Below, in pieces: positions 1 through 7,872 of a DNA stretch of 37,418 nucleotides. Numbering within the stretch: position 1 is the stretch's first letter; each line of letters begins with the position of its first letter. This stretch comes from Bacteroidota bacterium (lineage in GTDB: Bacteria > Bacteroidota > Ignavibacteria > Ignavibacteriales > Ignavibacteriaceae), in the NCBI GenBank assembly GCA_022708025.1, contig JAKIZM010000033.1, positions 1 through 37,418 of the forward strand, read 5' to 3'. The notes below the pieces were generated by a model, which made no database searches, was not told the DNA's origin, and saw only the letters and a program-made list of their open reading frames with translations. The position numbers were made by a program, and so were the translations under genes.

Positions 1-33
1 TAAAACTTAAGTGCTTGTTTTTTATTATGTTAG

Positions 34-243
34 CAATGCCTCCTGGCAGCGCGTCAGAAGTCAGGAGATATTGTTTCTCAAACAGTTACCAGAACTATAA
101 ACAATATGACTGCAAAAGTTAAACAAGCTATCGAGAACGGATATACAGGAGATATATGTCCTGAATGTCAGAGTATTACAATGGTAAGAAACGGTACTTG
201 TTTAAAATGTATGACTTGCGGCGCAACAACCGGTTGTAGTTAA
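34..243 (+). CDS. nrdJ: C-terminal fragment of class II (B12-dependent) ribonucleotide reductase
   Basis: This is the 3' end of a gene running in from the left edge. The frame ends in a cysteine-rich tail, CPECQSITMVRNGTCLKC followed by MTCGATTGCS and a TAA stop at 241-243. Two CxxC pairs and the terminal GCS are typical of the C-terminal tail of adenosylcobalamin-dependent NrdJ, which reduces ribonucleotides to deoxyribonucleotides; the tail re-reduces the active site. The same frame has a TAG at 31-33 and a TAA at 1-3, and no plausible start codon follows them. The fragment may therefore be broken, shifted by a sequencing or assembly error at the edge, or disrupted. It is the only plus-strand gene here and converges on the NlpC/P60 gene. 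The family call is firm; whether the gene is intact cannot be decided. Confidence 0.72.
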   Translation, partial: QCLLAARQKSGDIVSQTVTRTINNMTAKVKQAIENGYTGDICPECQSITMVRNGTCLKCMTCGATTGCS

Positions 244-251
244 AAACTATA

Positions 252-309
252 AAAAGAGAGTATCTCAAATCAGAGTCTGAAACAATCAGACTTTTGAGAT
301 ATTCTCTTT
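252..309. terminator. Bidirectional intrinsic terminator between nrdJ and the NlpC/P60 gene
   Basis: The outer arms at 253-269 and 293-309 pair over 17 bases with one G-T wobble. The inner arms AGTCTGA (274-280) and TCAGACT (286-292) pair perfectly around an AACAA loop. An A-rich run lies on the left and a T-rich run on the right, so either strand gives a hairpin followed by U residues. It sits between two convergent genes, as expected of a shared terminator. Confidence 0.85.
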
Positions 310-325
310 CTTTTGTACTCCAAGA

Positions 326-1021
326 TCACTCTTCTTCATCAATCCTCCGTGCACCCATATAGCGTTTGTTATAATATTCGTGGTCAAGTGAAGATATTGT
401 TACACCTAACTTTGTTGAAGCATGAGCAAATAGATTTTCTCCGATAAAAATTCCAACATGTCCCGGTTTTACACGCCTTCTGGTATTAAAAAAAACCAGG
501 TCACCAAATTTCAGATCAGAACGATTTTCTATGGGAATTCCCTGCGTGAACTGTTCACGTGCTGAACGGTTCAAATCCAACAGCCAGGAATTCTTGTAAA
601 CATTTTGTGTGAACGCACTGCAATCAATACCATTTAATGAGTTTCCACCGAATTTATAAGGTGTATTTATATACTTAATTATCTCCATTATCATCAGATC
701 CCTTTTAGTAGATAATGGCAGATTTTCTTCTTCTCTGTTTTTATCAAGATTTTTTATTACAGCAGAAATATCGATTTGTGATTCATCTTCAGGAAGATCT
801 CCGGGATCTTCCGACTCAGGAAAATCATCAGTTTCAAAAACTATTAAAGAATCATCAGAAACAACATTAGTTTTATAGCGACCATATTGTTTTTCTTTTT
901 GATCAGAACTTTTGTTTGAATCATTATATCTGGTAGTACTTGTTGTACTTGAGCAAGCAAAAAATATCAATGTAGATAACCCCAAAAACAAAACCCGATA
1001 AAAAGAATTAATAACTATCAT
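326..1021 (-). CDS. NlpC/P60-family cell-wall peptidase lipoprotein
   Basis: The predicted 231-residue lipoprotein has a hydrophobic signal segment and a lipobox ending at Cys23 (LIFFAC). A low-complexity acidic and Ser/Thr-rich linker of about 80 residues follows, then a C-terminal NlpC/P60 domain from about residue 105. Catalytic residues are visible: Cys134 in GIDCSAF, His188 in PGHVGIFIG and His200 in FAHAS. The family cleaves D-Glu-diaminopimelate-type bonds in peptidoglycan peptides. It probably acts in the periplasm from a membrane anchor. The ATG lies 3 nt after the stop of the sigma-factor gene, so the two are probably co-transcribed and translationally linked. The bidirectional hairpin ends the transcript. 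The exact substrate cannot be read from the sequence. Confidence 0.88.
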   Translation of the reverse strand: MIVINSFYRVLFLGLSTLIFFACSSTTSTTRYNDSNKSSDQKEKQYGRYKTNVVSDDSLIVFETDDFPESEDPGDLPEDESQIDISAVIKNLDKNREEENLPLSTKRDLMIMEIIKYINTPYKFGGNSLNGIDCSAFTQNVYKNSWLLDLNRSAREQFTQGIPIENRSDLKFGDLVFFNTRRRVKPGHVGIFIGENLFAHASTKLGVTISSLDHEYYNKRYMGARRIDEEE

Positions 1022-1024
1022 TAA

Positions 1025-1879
1025 TTATCCAAGATATGATTTCAAATTTTTACTTTTAGAGTTGTGTCTTAGTCTTCGAATGGCTTTTTCTTTTATTTGC
1101 CTTACTCTTTCTCTGGTAAGATTAAACTTTTCACCGATCTCCTCTAAAGTCATCGCATATTCTCCATCAAGACCGAAATAAAGTCTTAATACTTCTGCTT
1201 CACGCTCAGGCAGTTCAGATAAAATATTTTTAATTTCCTGTTTTAAGGATTCAGAGATCAGCTCATTATCGGGTGAAGGCTGCTGGTCATTTTCAATTAC
1301 ATCTAAAAGGCTGTTATCTTCACCAGCAGAAAACGGAGCATCCACAGAGACAGGTTTTCCTGAAATTCTGAGTGTATCAGATATTTCACTAACATCCATT
1401 TCCAAAGCTTCTGCAATTTCATCAGCACTTGGTTCACGCTCAAACTCCTGTTTTAAATTGCTATAAGTTCTTCCAATCTTGTTTATAGCTCCAACACGAT
1501 TTAAAGGTAATCTGACTATTCTGGATTGTTCCGCTAATGCCTGTAAAATTGATTGTCTTATCCACCAGACAGCATAAGAAATAAATTTGAAACCCCTTGT
1601 TTCATCAAATCTTCTTACAGCTTTTATTAATCCTAAATTACCTTCATTAATCAGATCGTCAAGCGCCAGCCCCTGATTCTGATATTGTTTTGCAACACTT
1701 ACAACAAACCTGAGATTAGCTTTTGTAAGTTTCTCCATCGCGGAATGATCGCCATTTTTCATCCGGATTGCCAGTTGTATCTCTTCCTCAGGTGAAAGTA
1801 ATTGAACCTTCCCTATTTCCTGTAGATACTTGTCAAGTGATTGACTTTCTCTGTTAGTAAATTGTTTTACAATTCTCAT
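1025..1879 (-). CDS. rpoD: Primary RNA polymerase sigma factor (RpoD/SigA type)
   Basis: This 284-residue sigma-70 protein carries region 1.2 ([20 protein letters not shown]), region 2 with the core-binding and -10 recognition helices ([50 protein letters not shown]), region 3, and region 4.2 ([20 protein letters not shown]). There is no region 1.1 and no long non-conserved insert. That short architecture is usual for the primary sigma factor of Bacteroidota and Chlorobiota, though a group 2 factor cannot be fully excluded. The ATG is preceded by an AAAG-type purine stretch. The 114-bp upstream gap shows no convincing promoter to me. It is followed after 3 nt by the NlpC/P60 gene. Confidence 0.93.
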   Translation of the reverse strand: MRIVKQFTNRESQSLDKYLQEIGKVQLLSPEEEIQLAIRMKNGDHSAMEKLTKANLRFVVSVAKQYQNQGLALDDLINEGNLGLIKAVRRFDETRGFKFISYAVWWIRQSILQALAEQSRIVRLPLNRVGAINKIGRTYSNLKQEFEREPSADEIAEALEMDVSEISDTLRISGKPVSVDAPFSAGEDNSLLDVIENDQQPSPDNELISESLKQEIKNILSELPEREAEVLRLYFGLDGEYAMTLEEIGEKFNLTRERVRQIKEKAIRRLRHNSKSKNLKSYLG

Positions 1880-1993
1880 TTACTTTCAGATATCTATATA
1901 AAATAATTCATTAAAGAGTCTGGGATATACTGTTATGATAACTGTTGGTTAAAAATAGAAATGTTTTAATTCAAAATAAAGTTACATTTATTT

Positions 1994-2398
1994 TCAGAAA
2001 ACTTGGGAAATTATAAATTCGGGATGATAAGAGTTTACATTAATATTATTAAATCTATCGGGTTTTAATGAAACAATTGTCAATTTGTTTAAATCGGCAA
2101 GTATATAAAAAAGCGTATCTCTCAGATTATTAAATCTGTTTTTATACTTCGGAACAGATAAACTATATCGGGCGTGAATCCCTAAAACTTTAATACTATA
2201 TAAAACATCATTTACCCGTTGTAATTCTAACTGCGAATCCGTTAAAAGAAAAAGCTCTGAAGCATTTAATACAGAAGTAAAGCAAATACCTGATTTCATC
2301 AGCTTAATCAGATACGATTCAGTTTTTGAATCAGTGATTAAGTGATCTGCCAATACATCTGTTTCAATAAGAAATCTAGGAATTGTTTTTTGATTCAT
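1994..2398 (-). CDS. PIN-domain protein, VapC-like putative ribonuclease toxin
   Basis: This 134-residue protein has the PIN layout. A first acidic motif IETDVLADHL contains Asp14; Glu48 lies in TSVLNASELF; Asp94 and Asp102 lie in RDTLFYILAD; Asp114 lies near the end of the fold in LKPDRF. These match the metal-binding acidic residues of VapC-type ribonucleases, which cut tRNA or rRNA when freed from an antitoxin. The start overlaps the 60-residue upstream gene by 23 nt in another frame, and GAGAG sits just before the ATG. The overlap and gene order (small protein first, PIN second) suggest a toxin-antitoxin pair. Function is inferred from motifs only; a chromosomal housekeeping PIN nuclease is the alternative. 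Confidence 0.72.
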   Translation of the reverse strand: MNQKTIPRFLIETDVLADHLITDSKTESYLIKLMKSGICFTSVLNASELFLLTDSQLELQRVNDVLYSIKVLGIHARYSLSVPKYKNRFNNLRDTLFYILADLNKLTIVSLKPDRFNNINVNSYHPEFIISQVF

Positions 2399-2558
2399 TT
2401 ATTCTCTCAGCAAATTTGGAATCTCTTAATGAGCCTTGAGCCTCAATTAGTTTTTTAACTACATCCAAAGGCATATCCTGAAGCTTTGAAATCTTATTTA
2501 TTATATCAATTTGATTTTCTTCTCTTCTTTTAGGGTAGATATTATTTTGATCACTCAT
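2376..2558 (-). CDS. Small protein, putative VapB-like antitoxin partner of the PIN protein
   Basis: This 60-residue hydrophilic protein belongs to no family I can name. The middle is probably helical (IDIINKISKLQ, DVVKKLIEA). The tail contains GSLRDSKFAERI, loosely reminiscent of the C-terminal toxin-binding segment of VapB/RelB-like antitoxins. No DNA-binding fold is obvious at this size. Its ATG overlaps the end of deoB by 8 nt (the ATGAGTGA arrangement, with the deoB stop TGA inside), and its 3' end overlaps the PIN gene by 23 nt. The coupling supports a real gene rather than a chance frame. The antitoxin role is inferred mainly from position. Confidence 0.6.
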   Translation of the reverse strand: MSDQNNIYPKRREENQIDIINKISKLQDMPLDVVKKLIEAQGSLRDSKFAERINESKNNS

Positions 2559-3714
2559 ATAAAAAACTCTTTCCTTTTAATTCATTAGCAACTTTAAAAT
2601 AATCTGCAACCGTTTTTCCAATATCAGAAAAAGTGTTTCGGGTACCCAAATCATTAGCAGCTTTGTTTATTCCATAATAAAGCAGCGGAACATATTCCCT
2701 GCTATGATCAGTGCCGGGTGTTGTAGGATCATTACCGTGATCAGCAGTTATTATAACTCTATCGGTTTCATTTAAACTATCCAGAAATTCAGGCAAAAAA
2801 TCATCAAAATTTTTTAATGCATTAGCAAAACCAATAACATCGTTTCTATGTCCAAAATAAACATCAAAATCAACCAGGTTTATAAATATTAAACTATTTT
2901 CAAATTCTTTGGATGCTTTTAATAATTCCTTAAATCCTTCCTCATTAGAGAATGTTTTTATATTATTATTTATTCCACGATAATTAAAAAGATCACCGAT
3001 TTTTCCGATACTGACTGTATTTATACCATTTTTATAAAGGATGTCCAATAAAGTATCTGATGGAGGACTTAAAGAATAATCTTTTCTGTAAACAGTTCTG
3101 TTAAAATTTCCAACTGTTCCGATAAACGGTCTTGCAATAACTCTTCCTATTTTAATCGGATCAGCTAAAACAATATTTCTTGTAAGTTCACATATATGAT
3201 AAAGTTCTTCCAAAGGAATTATTTCCTGATGAGCAGCAATCTGAAAAACAGAATCTGCAGAAGTGTAAACAATAGGAAAACCGGTTTTAAGATGTTCTTC
3301 TCCAAGCTGTTTAATTATTTCAGTACCTGAAGCAGCAATATTGCCAAGATAGCCTTTACAGTTTGTAACTTTCAGAAATTTCTGCATTAAATCATCAGGA
3401 AAACCATTTGGATAATAATTAAAATCAGTATCTACATACAAACCACTTATTTCCCAATGTCCGGTTGTACTATCCTTCCCTTTTGATATTTCTGCAAGTT
3501 TACCAAATGAAGCTGTTGGAATTTCTGTTCTGTTAACTCCTTCGATGGGAATAATATTTCCCAATCCCATCTTTTGAAGATTAGGAAGTGAAATGCCTTT
3601 TAATGATCTGGAAATATTTCCGAGAGTGTTGCTACCTTTATCACCATATAAATCTGCATCAGGAAGTTCTCCAACACCAACTCCATCAAGAATTATTATA
3701 AAAAAATTATTCAT
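2551..3714 (-). CDS. deoB: Phosphopentomutase
   Basis: This 387-residue enzyme interconverts (deoxy)ribose 1-phosphate and 5-phosphate in nucleoside salvage. It belongs to the alkaline phosphatase superfamily. Visible signatures are the N-terminal metal motif IIILDGVGVGELPDA with Asp10, the DSTTGHWE motif (residues 81-88) holding the phosphorylated threonine, the cap domain between, and the C-terminal metal-binding blocks NLVDFDVYFGHRND, TADHGNDPT and TDHSREYVPLL. Length and motif order match bacterial DeoB. The ATG start lies 32 bp downstream of the GAF-GGDEF gene, so co-transcription is likely. Its stop overlaps the next small gene by 8 nt. Confidence 0.95.
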   Translation of the reverse strand: MNNFFIIILDGVGVGELPDADLYGDKGSNTLGNISRSLKGISLPNLQKMGLGNIIPIEGVNRTEIPTASFGKLAEISKGKDSTTGHWEISGLYVDTDFNYYPNGFPDDLMQKFLKVTNCKGYLGNIAASGTEIIKQLGEEHLKTGFPIVYTSADSVFQIAAHQEIIPLEELYHICELTRNIVLADPIKIGRVIARPFIGTVGNFNRTVYRKDYSLSPPSDTLLDILYKNGINTVSIGKIGDLFNYRGINNNIKTFSNEEGFKELLKASKEFENSLIFINLVDFDVYFGHRNDVIGFANALKNFDDFLPEFLDSLNETDRVIITADHGNDPTTPGTDHSREYVPLLYYGINKAANDLGTRNTFSDIGKTVADYFKVANELKGKSFLYE

Positions 3715-3746
3715 ACGGGTAAGAAATAATATTAGAATTGTAAAGA

Positions 3747-5612
3747 TTAACTTACGCTTTTAACGGCGTTACCTCCTTTTTCAACAGCCTTCTGTAACGC
3801 TAATTCCGCATTATGAAATACTTCTTCAGTATCGGTTTTCCCGTGAGTTGAAGCAACACCTATTGAAACAGTATAAGTATTTTGTTTACTGACAATTGCA
3901 ATCGGCATACGTGCAATTTTCACTCTTAGTCTTTCTGCCCAAACATAAACTTTTTTTGACTCAGTATTAAAAAAGTAAACAGCAAAGATTTTCTCATCTA
4001 TTCTCCCAAAGATATTAATTGGGGTCATTTCGGCAGCTATACTTTCGGAAATAACTTTTAATACTTTCGGAAACGGATCACCATCAAATAAGGATTCCTG
4101 CTCTAAGAATTCATCAATTTTTATTAATACCAAAGCACCGGGCACATTAAGCATATTAGCTTTGTAAAGATCGGCATTCAGCCTTTCCACGAAAGTATTG
4201 CGATTAAGAGCTCTTGTCTCCATATCAAGAGCCATAAGACTTTTAATCAACGTCTGTGATGAATGAGAATAGATTATATATGAAATTATATGGACTGAAT
4301 CTCTGAGAAATTTTACATCAGAATTTGTATAAATATTTTTTTTAAGACTTTCAAAACAAAGAACACCAAAGTTCTGATTACCATAAATCAAAGGTATCGC
4401 AAGAAATGATCCTTCAAAAGTTAAGTCTTCGGATTTTGAGAAGCGCTTATAATTATCTGCACCGGTATCATCAATTTTAACGGGAGAACCGGAAAGTATA
4501 GCTTTACCGACAAGAGTTCCTGTCAGATCAATTTGCAGACCCTGACCAATATATTTTAACGATGTTTTGTTTATTACTCTTAATGTTTCAAACTTCTGTT
4601 CAACTGGTTTAAAGTAAACAAAAACTAATGCATCCCATTCAATTAATTCGCTCAGAGAATTTTGCATAGAAGCAAGCAGATCATCTTCAGTATCAAAATT
4701 TGTTTCTGGTCCTATCAGGTTTAACAGTCCTTTTAGTCTTTGCTGAGAAACATTATCAGTATGCTTCTCCTCAAAAAACTGAATTATCATTGTTATTACC
4801 CGAACAAATCTGCCGAGCGAATAAATAGTTTCAATTCCAAAAGCATCTCCTACTTTTGAATCAACCGCTAAAATTGCAATAAGAGATCCTTCATAAAAGA
4901 GCGGAACGCCGACGAAGCTTCTGATCTTTTGAGCTTTATCATAATATCTTATTACATCAGCTTCTGCAGCAGGAGAAATATCACTTAATAATTCAGGTTC
5001 ATTCTTTTGAACGATTTTGCTAAGAATATCATCTTCAATATCAAATTTTCGTTTAGCAATTTCATTAGGTGAAGCAGATACAAATTTTTCAATTGAAAGT
5101 TTTTCTTTTTTCTTGTTGTACCAGAAAAATATAGCAGTATGCGCTGAGTAGGCATCTTTAATTACAGTAAGAATTTTTTCAAGCGCAAATACAAATTGTC
5201 CATCGTTGCCAATTTCAGCAGGTGGCAGTTCAGTTGCAATTTCTTCGAATCGCTCTTTAAGATCCGGAGGTATTAAAGTTGTTTTATGAGCTTTAAATTC
5301 AGGCACATAATTACTTGCAGTAATTATATCCGCATCAGTAATAGTTTTTGTTATGATCTTAAAAGATCCATCCTGATCAGATGAACCTGATATATTATAC
5401 TCACTATCTAATACTTCATCTTCGTTAATTGAATACTTTCCATCAAGTCTTACCGAGTCCCTTAGGAAAATAATAAAGGCAACATAGATAATTATTACAG
5501 CAATGATTATGAATCGTAAAAGGAGATCATCTGATAAGAACAGAAGTGCTGCAAGAATAGGAACAAGTAAAAATATTAATACTCTTTTCTTTTGTCTTTT
5601 ATCAATTAGCAC
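3747..5612 (-). CDS. Membrane-anchored GAF-GAF protein with degenerate GGDEF domain
   Basis: This 621-residue protein starts with two hydrophobic segments (about residues 10-26 and 32-50). Two GAF-like sensory domains follow, at about 130-275 (ending SFVGVPLFYEGSLIAILAVD) and 290-445 (LAIPLIYGNQNFGVLCFES). The C-terminal 150 residues fold like a GGDEF domain: the ETRALNRNTFVERL entry, then YTVSIGVAS and the closing AELALQKAVEKGGNAV. In place of the GGDEF signature it reads GRIDE at 536-540, so diguanylate cyclase activity is unlikely; it may bind nucleotide or act as a scaffold. The start is GTG (5610-5612), with an in-frame stop six codons upstream. It lies between engB and deoB. The signal it senses is unknown. 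Confidence 0.8.
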   Translation of the reverse strand: MLIDKRQKKRVLIFLLVPILAALLFLSDDLLLRFIIIAVIIIYVAFIIFLRDSVRLDGKYSINEDEVLDSEYNISGSSDQDGSFKIITKTITDADIITASNYVPEFKAHKTTLIPPDLKERFEEIATELPPAEIGNDGQFVFALEKILTVIKDAYSAHTAIFFWYNKKKEKLSIEKFVSASPNEIAKRKFDIEDDILSKIVQKNEPELLSDISPAAEADVIRYYDKAQKIRSFVGVPLFYEGSLIAILAVDSKVGDAFGIETIYSLGRFVRVITMIIQFFEEKHTDNVSQQRLKGLLNLIGPETNFDTEDDLLASMQNSLSELIEWDALVFVYFKPVEQKFETLRVINKTSLKYIGQGLQIDLTGTLVGKAILSGSPVKIDDTGADNYKRFSKSEDLTFEGSFLAIPLIYGNQNFGVLCFESLKKNIYTNSDVKFLRDSVHIISYIIYSHSSQTLIKSLMALDMETRALNRNTFVERLNADLYKANMLNVPGALVLIKIDEFLEQESLFDGDPFPKVLKVISESIAAEMTPINIFGRIDEKIFAVYFFNTESKKVYVWAERLRVKIARMPIAIVSKQNTYTVSIGVASTHGKTDTEEVFHNAELALQKAVEKGGNAVKSVS

Positions 5613-5688
5613 TGTTCTTACTGGTAATTAGTTTATTAGTAAAATATCTCTACGAAAAAATAGTAAACTTTATAACGCAAAGATATAA

Positions 5689-5706
5689 ACTATTTAATTA
5701 AATAGT
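5689..5706. repeat. 18-bp perfect palindrome at the engB stop codon
   Basis: ACTATTTAATTAAATAGT equals its own reverse complement and spans the engB stop codon. Just beyond it on the minus strand is TATCTTTG (5678-5685), which fits the TAnnTTTG -7 element described for Bacteroidetes primary sigma promoters. No TTG lies at the expected distance upstream. It could be an operator for the GAF-GGDEF gene or a simple AT-rich coincidence. Confidence 0.4.
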
Positions 5707-6278
5707 GAAAGCAACAGCTTCTTTATTTCTTTTTTCCCTGTTCCTTTAACAGAAGAATATAAAAAAAGATTTTCATTAAATATCAACTCAGGAAAAAACT
5801 GAATTATCGACTTAATACTCTTTGATATTTCTGATTGCTTCAGTTTATCTGATTTATTAAGGATAACATTATACGGCAGATTGAGATCTCTTAACATTTG
5901 ATTAAGCCTTATATCAAGATCAGTCGGATGATGTCTGCAATCAATAATGTGGAATACTAATGCAATGTTTTTTGATTCTGTAAAAAAATCATTTATTAAT
6001 TTAGCCCATTTCTTACGTTCTGATTGGCTGACTTTAGCATATCCATATCCGGGAAGATCAACCATATAAAAAGCTGAACTGATATCATAAAAATTTATTG
6101 AGCGGGTTTTGCCCGGAGTTGAACTGGTTTTAGCCAGATTCTTTCGGTTAAAAAGAGAATTAATAAACGAGGATTTGCCAACATTCGATCTTCCGCATAA
6201 AACAATCTGAGACAAATCTGATTTCGGCAGATCGGCTAATTTATAAACTGAAGCAATAAATTCTTGTTTTTCGAACAT
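5694..6278 (-). CDS. engB: Ribosome biogenesis GTP-binding protein EngB (YsxC/YihA)
   Basis: This 194-residue TRAFAC-class GTPase is needed for late assembly of the large ribosomal subunit. The G motifs are complete: G1 GRSNVGKSS (29-37), a G2 threonine in SSTPGKTRS, G3 DLPG (74-77), G4 NKSD (141-144) and a G5-like SSVKG. The length matches EngB rather than the larger EngA or Era. The ATG at 6276-6278 begins only a few bases after the U-tract of the rplQ terminator. Its transcript must therefore arise from read-through or from a promoter further upstream. Confidence 0.95.
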   Translation of the reverse strand: MFEKQEFIASVYKLADLPKSDLSQIVLCGRSNVGKSSFINSLFNRKNLAKTSSTPGKTRSINFYDISSAFYMVDLPGYGYAKVSQSERKKWAKLINDFFTESKNIALVFHIIDCRHHPTDLDIRLNQMLRDLNLPYNVILNKSDKLKQSEISKSIKSIIQFFPELIFNENLFLYSSVKGTGKKEIKKLLLSLFN

Positions 6279-6279
6279 A

Positions 6280-6316
6280 ATAAAAAAGAGTAACCGGTTT
6301 CTCGGTTACTCTTAAA
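6280..6316 (-). terminator. Intrinsic terminator closing the S10-spc-alpha cluster
   Basis: Arms AAGAGTAACCG (6286-6296) and CGGTTACTCTT (6303-6313) pair perfectly over 11 bp around a 6-base loop. On the minus strand the hairpin is followed by TTTTTTA, a classical U-tract. It lies just after rplQ and only a few bases before the engB start codon. Confidence 0.88.
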
Positions 6317-6338
6317 ATATTTAATTACAAATTGTTGA

Positions 6339-6827
6339 TTACTTTTTATTAGTGCTTTCAGAAACAACGTTGGCTTCTTCGATTGCACTTTCAGATTTCT
6401 TTTCAGCTTTTTCTTTTGCTTTTAAATCTCTTTTTTCTTTTTGCAGTTCAGCTTTTTTATTTACTACATCATTGTAATCAACTAATTCTAAAATTGCCAT
6501 CGGAGCAGCATCGCCCAATCTTCTGCCAAGTTTAACGACACGGGTATAACCGCCGGGTCTTTCTCCAATTTTAGGTAATATGTCTGAGAAAAGTTCTTTT
6601 ACAACTTCTTTATCGTTTACCACTGCCATAACTTGTCTGCGCACATGCAAATCATTTTTTCTGGCTTTAGTAATTAATTTATCTACAAAAATTCTTGCTT
6701 CTTTTGCTTTGGCTTCAGTAGTTTTAATTCGTTTATGTTTTAATAGCGAAGTAGCCAACGAGCTAAGCAAGGCTGCTCTATGACTGGCTGTTCTACCTAA
6801 TTTTCTACCTTTAACGTTGTGTCTCAT
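6339..6827 (-). CDS. rplQ: Ribosomal protein L17
   Basis: L17 is a large-subunit protein near the polypeptide exit side. The first 120 residues match the family (RHNVKGRKLGRTASHRAALL, TTEAKAKEARIFVDKLIT, GERPGGYTRVVKLG, MAILELVDY). The protein is 162 residues because of a charged Lys/Glu-rich tail of about 40 residues that bacterial L17 often lacks. It follows rpoA by 17 nt as the last gene of the alpha cluster, and a strong terminator follows it. Confidence 0.96.
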   Translation of the reverse strand: MRHNVKGRKLGRTASHRAALLSSLATSLLKHKRIKTTEAKAKEARIFVDKLITKARKNDLHVRRQVMAVVNDKEVVKELFSDILPKIGERPGGYTRVVKLGRRLGDAAPMAILELVDYNDVVNKKAELQKEKRDLKAKEKAEKKSESAIEEANVVSESTNKK

Positions 6828-6844
6828 TTAATAACCCGTTTAGA

Positions 6845-7840
6845 TTAATTTGAATCTGAATCATCTTTAAGATATTTATCTACATCCATTCCAAAATCAA
6901 GACCAAGATTTTCAACTATTTCCGTCAATTCTGACAAGGATTTTCTTCCGAAATTTCTGAACTTGAGCATTTCCTGCTCATCTTTTCTTACAAGGTCAGC
7001 AAGAGTTTTAATGTTAGCAGCTTTTAAACAATTATGAGATCTCACACTTAATTCAAGATCATCAACCGAAGTAAGAAGCACTTTACGTATTCTTTCTATT
7101 TCAGTGTCTTTCTGGCTGACACTTTGTTCTTCTTCCTGCTCTACATCAAAGTTAATAAACAACTGAACATGTTCTTTTAAGATTCTTGCTGCCTGTGTTA
7201 ATGCATCATCCGGAGTAATTGAACCATCAGTTGAAATCTCTAATGTTAGTTTTTCATAATCGTTCTTATCACCGATTCTAACATTCTCTACGAAATATTT
7301 AACCAGTTTTATTGGAGTAAAAATTGAATCAATAGGAATTACACCAATAGTCTGATCAGGTGAAATATTTTCATTTGCCGGAACATAACCAACACCTTTA
7401 CCAACTCTTATTTCAACATCAACTTTTGCATTTTTATTTAATGTAGCTATGTGTAATTCCGGATTGAGAATTTCAACTTCATTACTTGCTTTTTGAATAT
7501 CTGCTGCAGTCCATTCACCAGGACCAGTCAGAGAAATATCTATTTTATTTGGTTTCTTTGAAAGAAACTTCATTCTTACTTGTTTGAGATTTAATATAAT
7601 CTCTGAAACATCCTCAACAATTCCCTCGATAGTTGTAAACTCGTGAAGCACACCACTAAATTTAACGGAAGTAATTGCCGATCCCTGCAGAGATGATAAA
7701 AGTACTCTGCGAATTGAATTACCCAGTGTAACACCATAACCTCTTTCAAGAGGCTGCAATGTAAATCTTCCATATGAATTTGTGTAATTAGATTCATCAA
7801 GAACAACAGATTCTGGCATCTTTAAAGATGGTACGCTCAT
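6845..7840 (-). CDS. rpoA: RNA polymerase alpha subunit
   Basis: Alpha dimerises to start assembly of core RNA polymerase; its C-terminal domain contacts UP elements and activators. The 331-residue length is normal. The N-terminal dimerisation domain includes LERGYGVTLGNSIRRVLLSS and the GVLHEFTTIEGIVEDVSEI segment. The C-terminal domain (about 255-320) has the helix-hairpin-helix region VRSHNCLKAANIKTLADLV and KFRNFGRKSLSEL. It lies between rpsD and rplQ, the canonical alpha-operon position, and starts with ATG. Confidence 0.98.
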   Translation of the reverse strand: MSVPSLKMPESVVLDESNYTNSYGRFTLQPLERGYGVTLGNSIRRVLLSSLQGSAITSVKFSGVLHEFTTIEGIVEDVSEIILNLKQVRMKFLSKKPNKIDISLTGPGEWTAADIQKASNEVEILNPELHIATLNKNAKVDVEIRVGKGVGYVPANENISPDQTIGVIPIDSIFTPIKLVKYFVENVRIGDKNDYEKLTLEISTDGSITPDDALTQAARILKEHVQLFINFDVEQEEEQSVSQKDTEIERIRKVLLTSVDDLELSVRSHNCLKAANIKTLADLVRKDEQEMLKFRNFGRKSLSELTEIVENLGLDFGMDVDKYLKDDSDSN

Positions 7841-7872
7841 TATTATCCTCTATCTTATTCTAATTAAAAATT

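Noticed and set aside
1932..1942. GTTAT-G-ATAAC inverted repeat upstream of the sigma-factor gene
   Set aside because: The arms are only 5 bp and AT-rich, so it is not distinguishable from chance.
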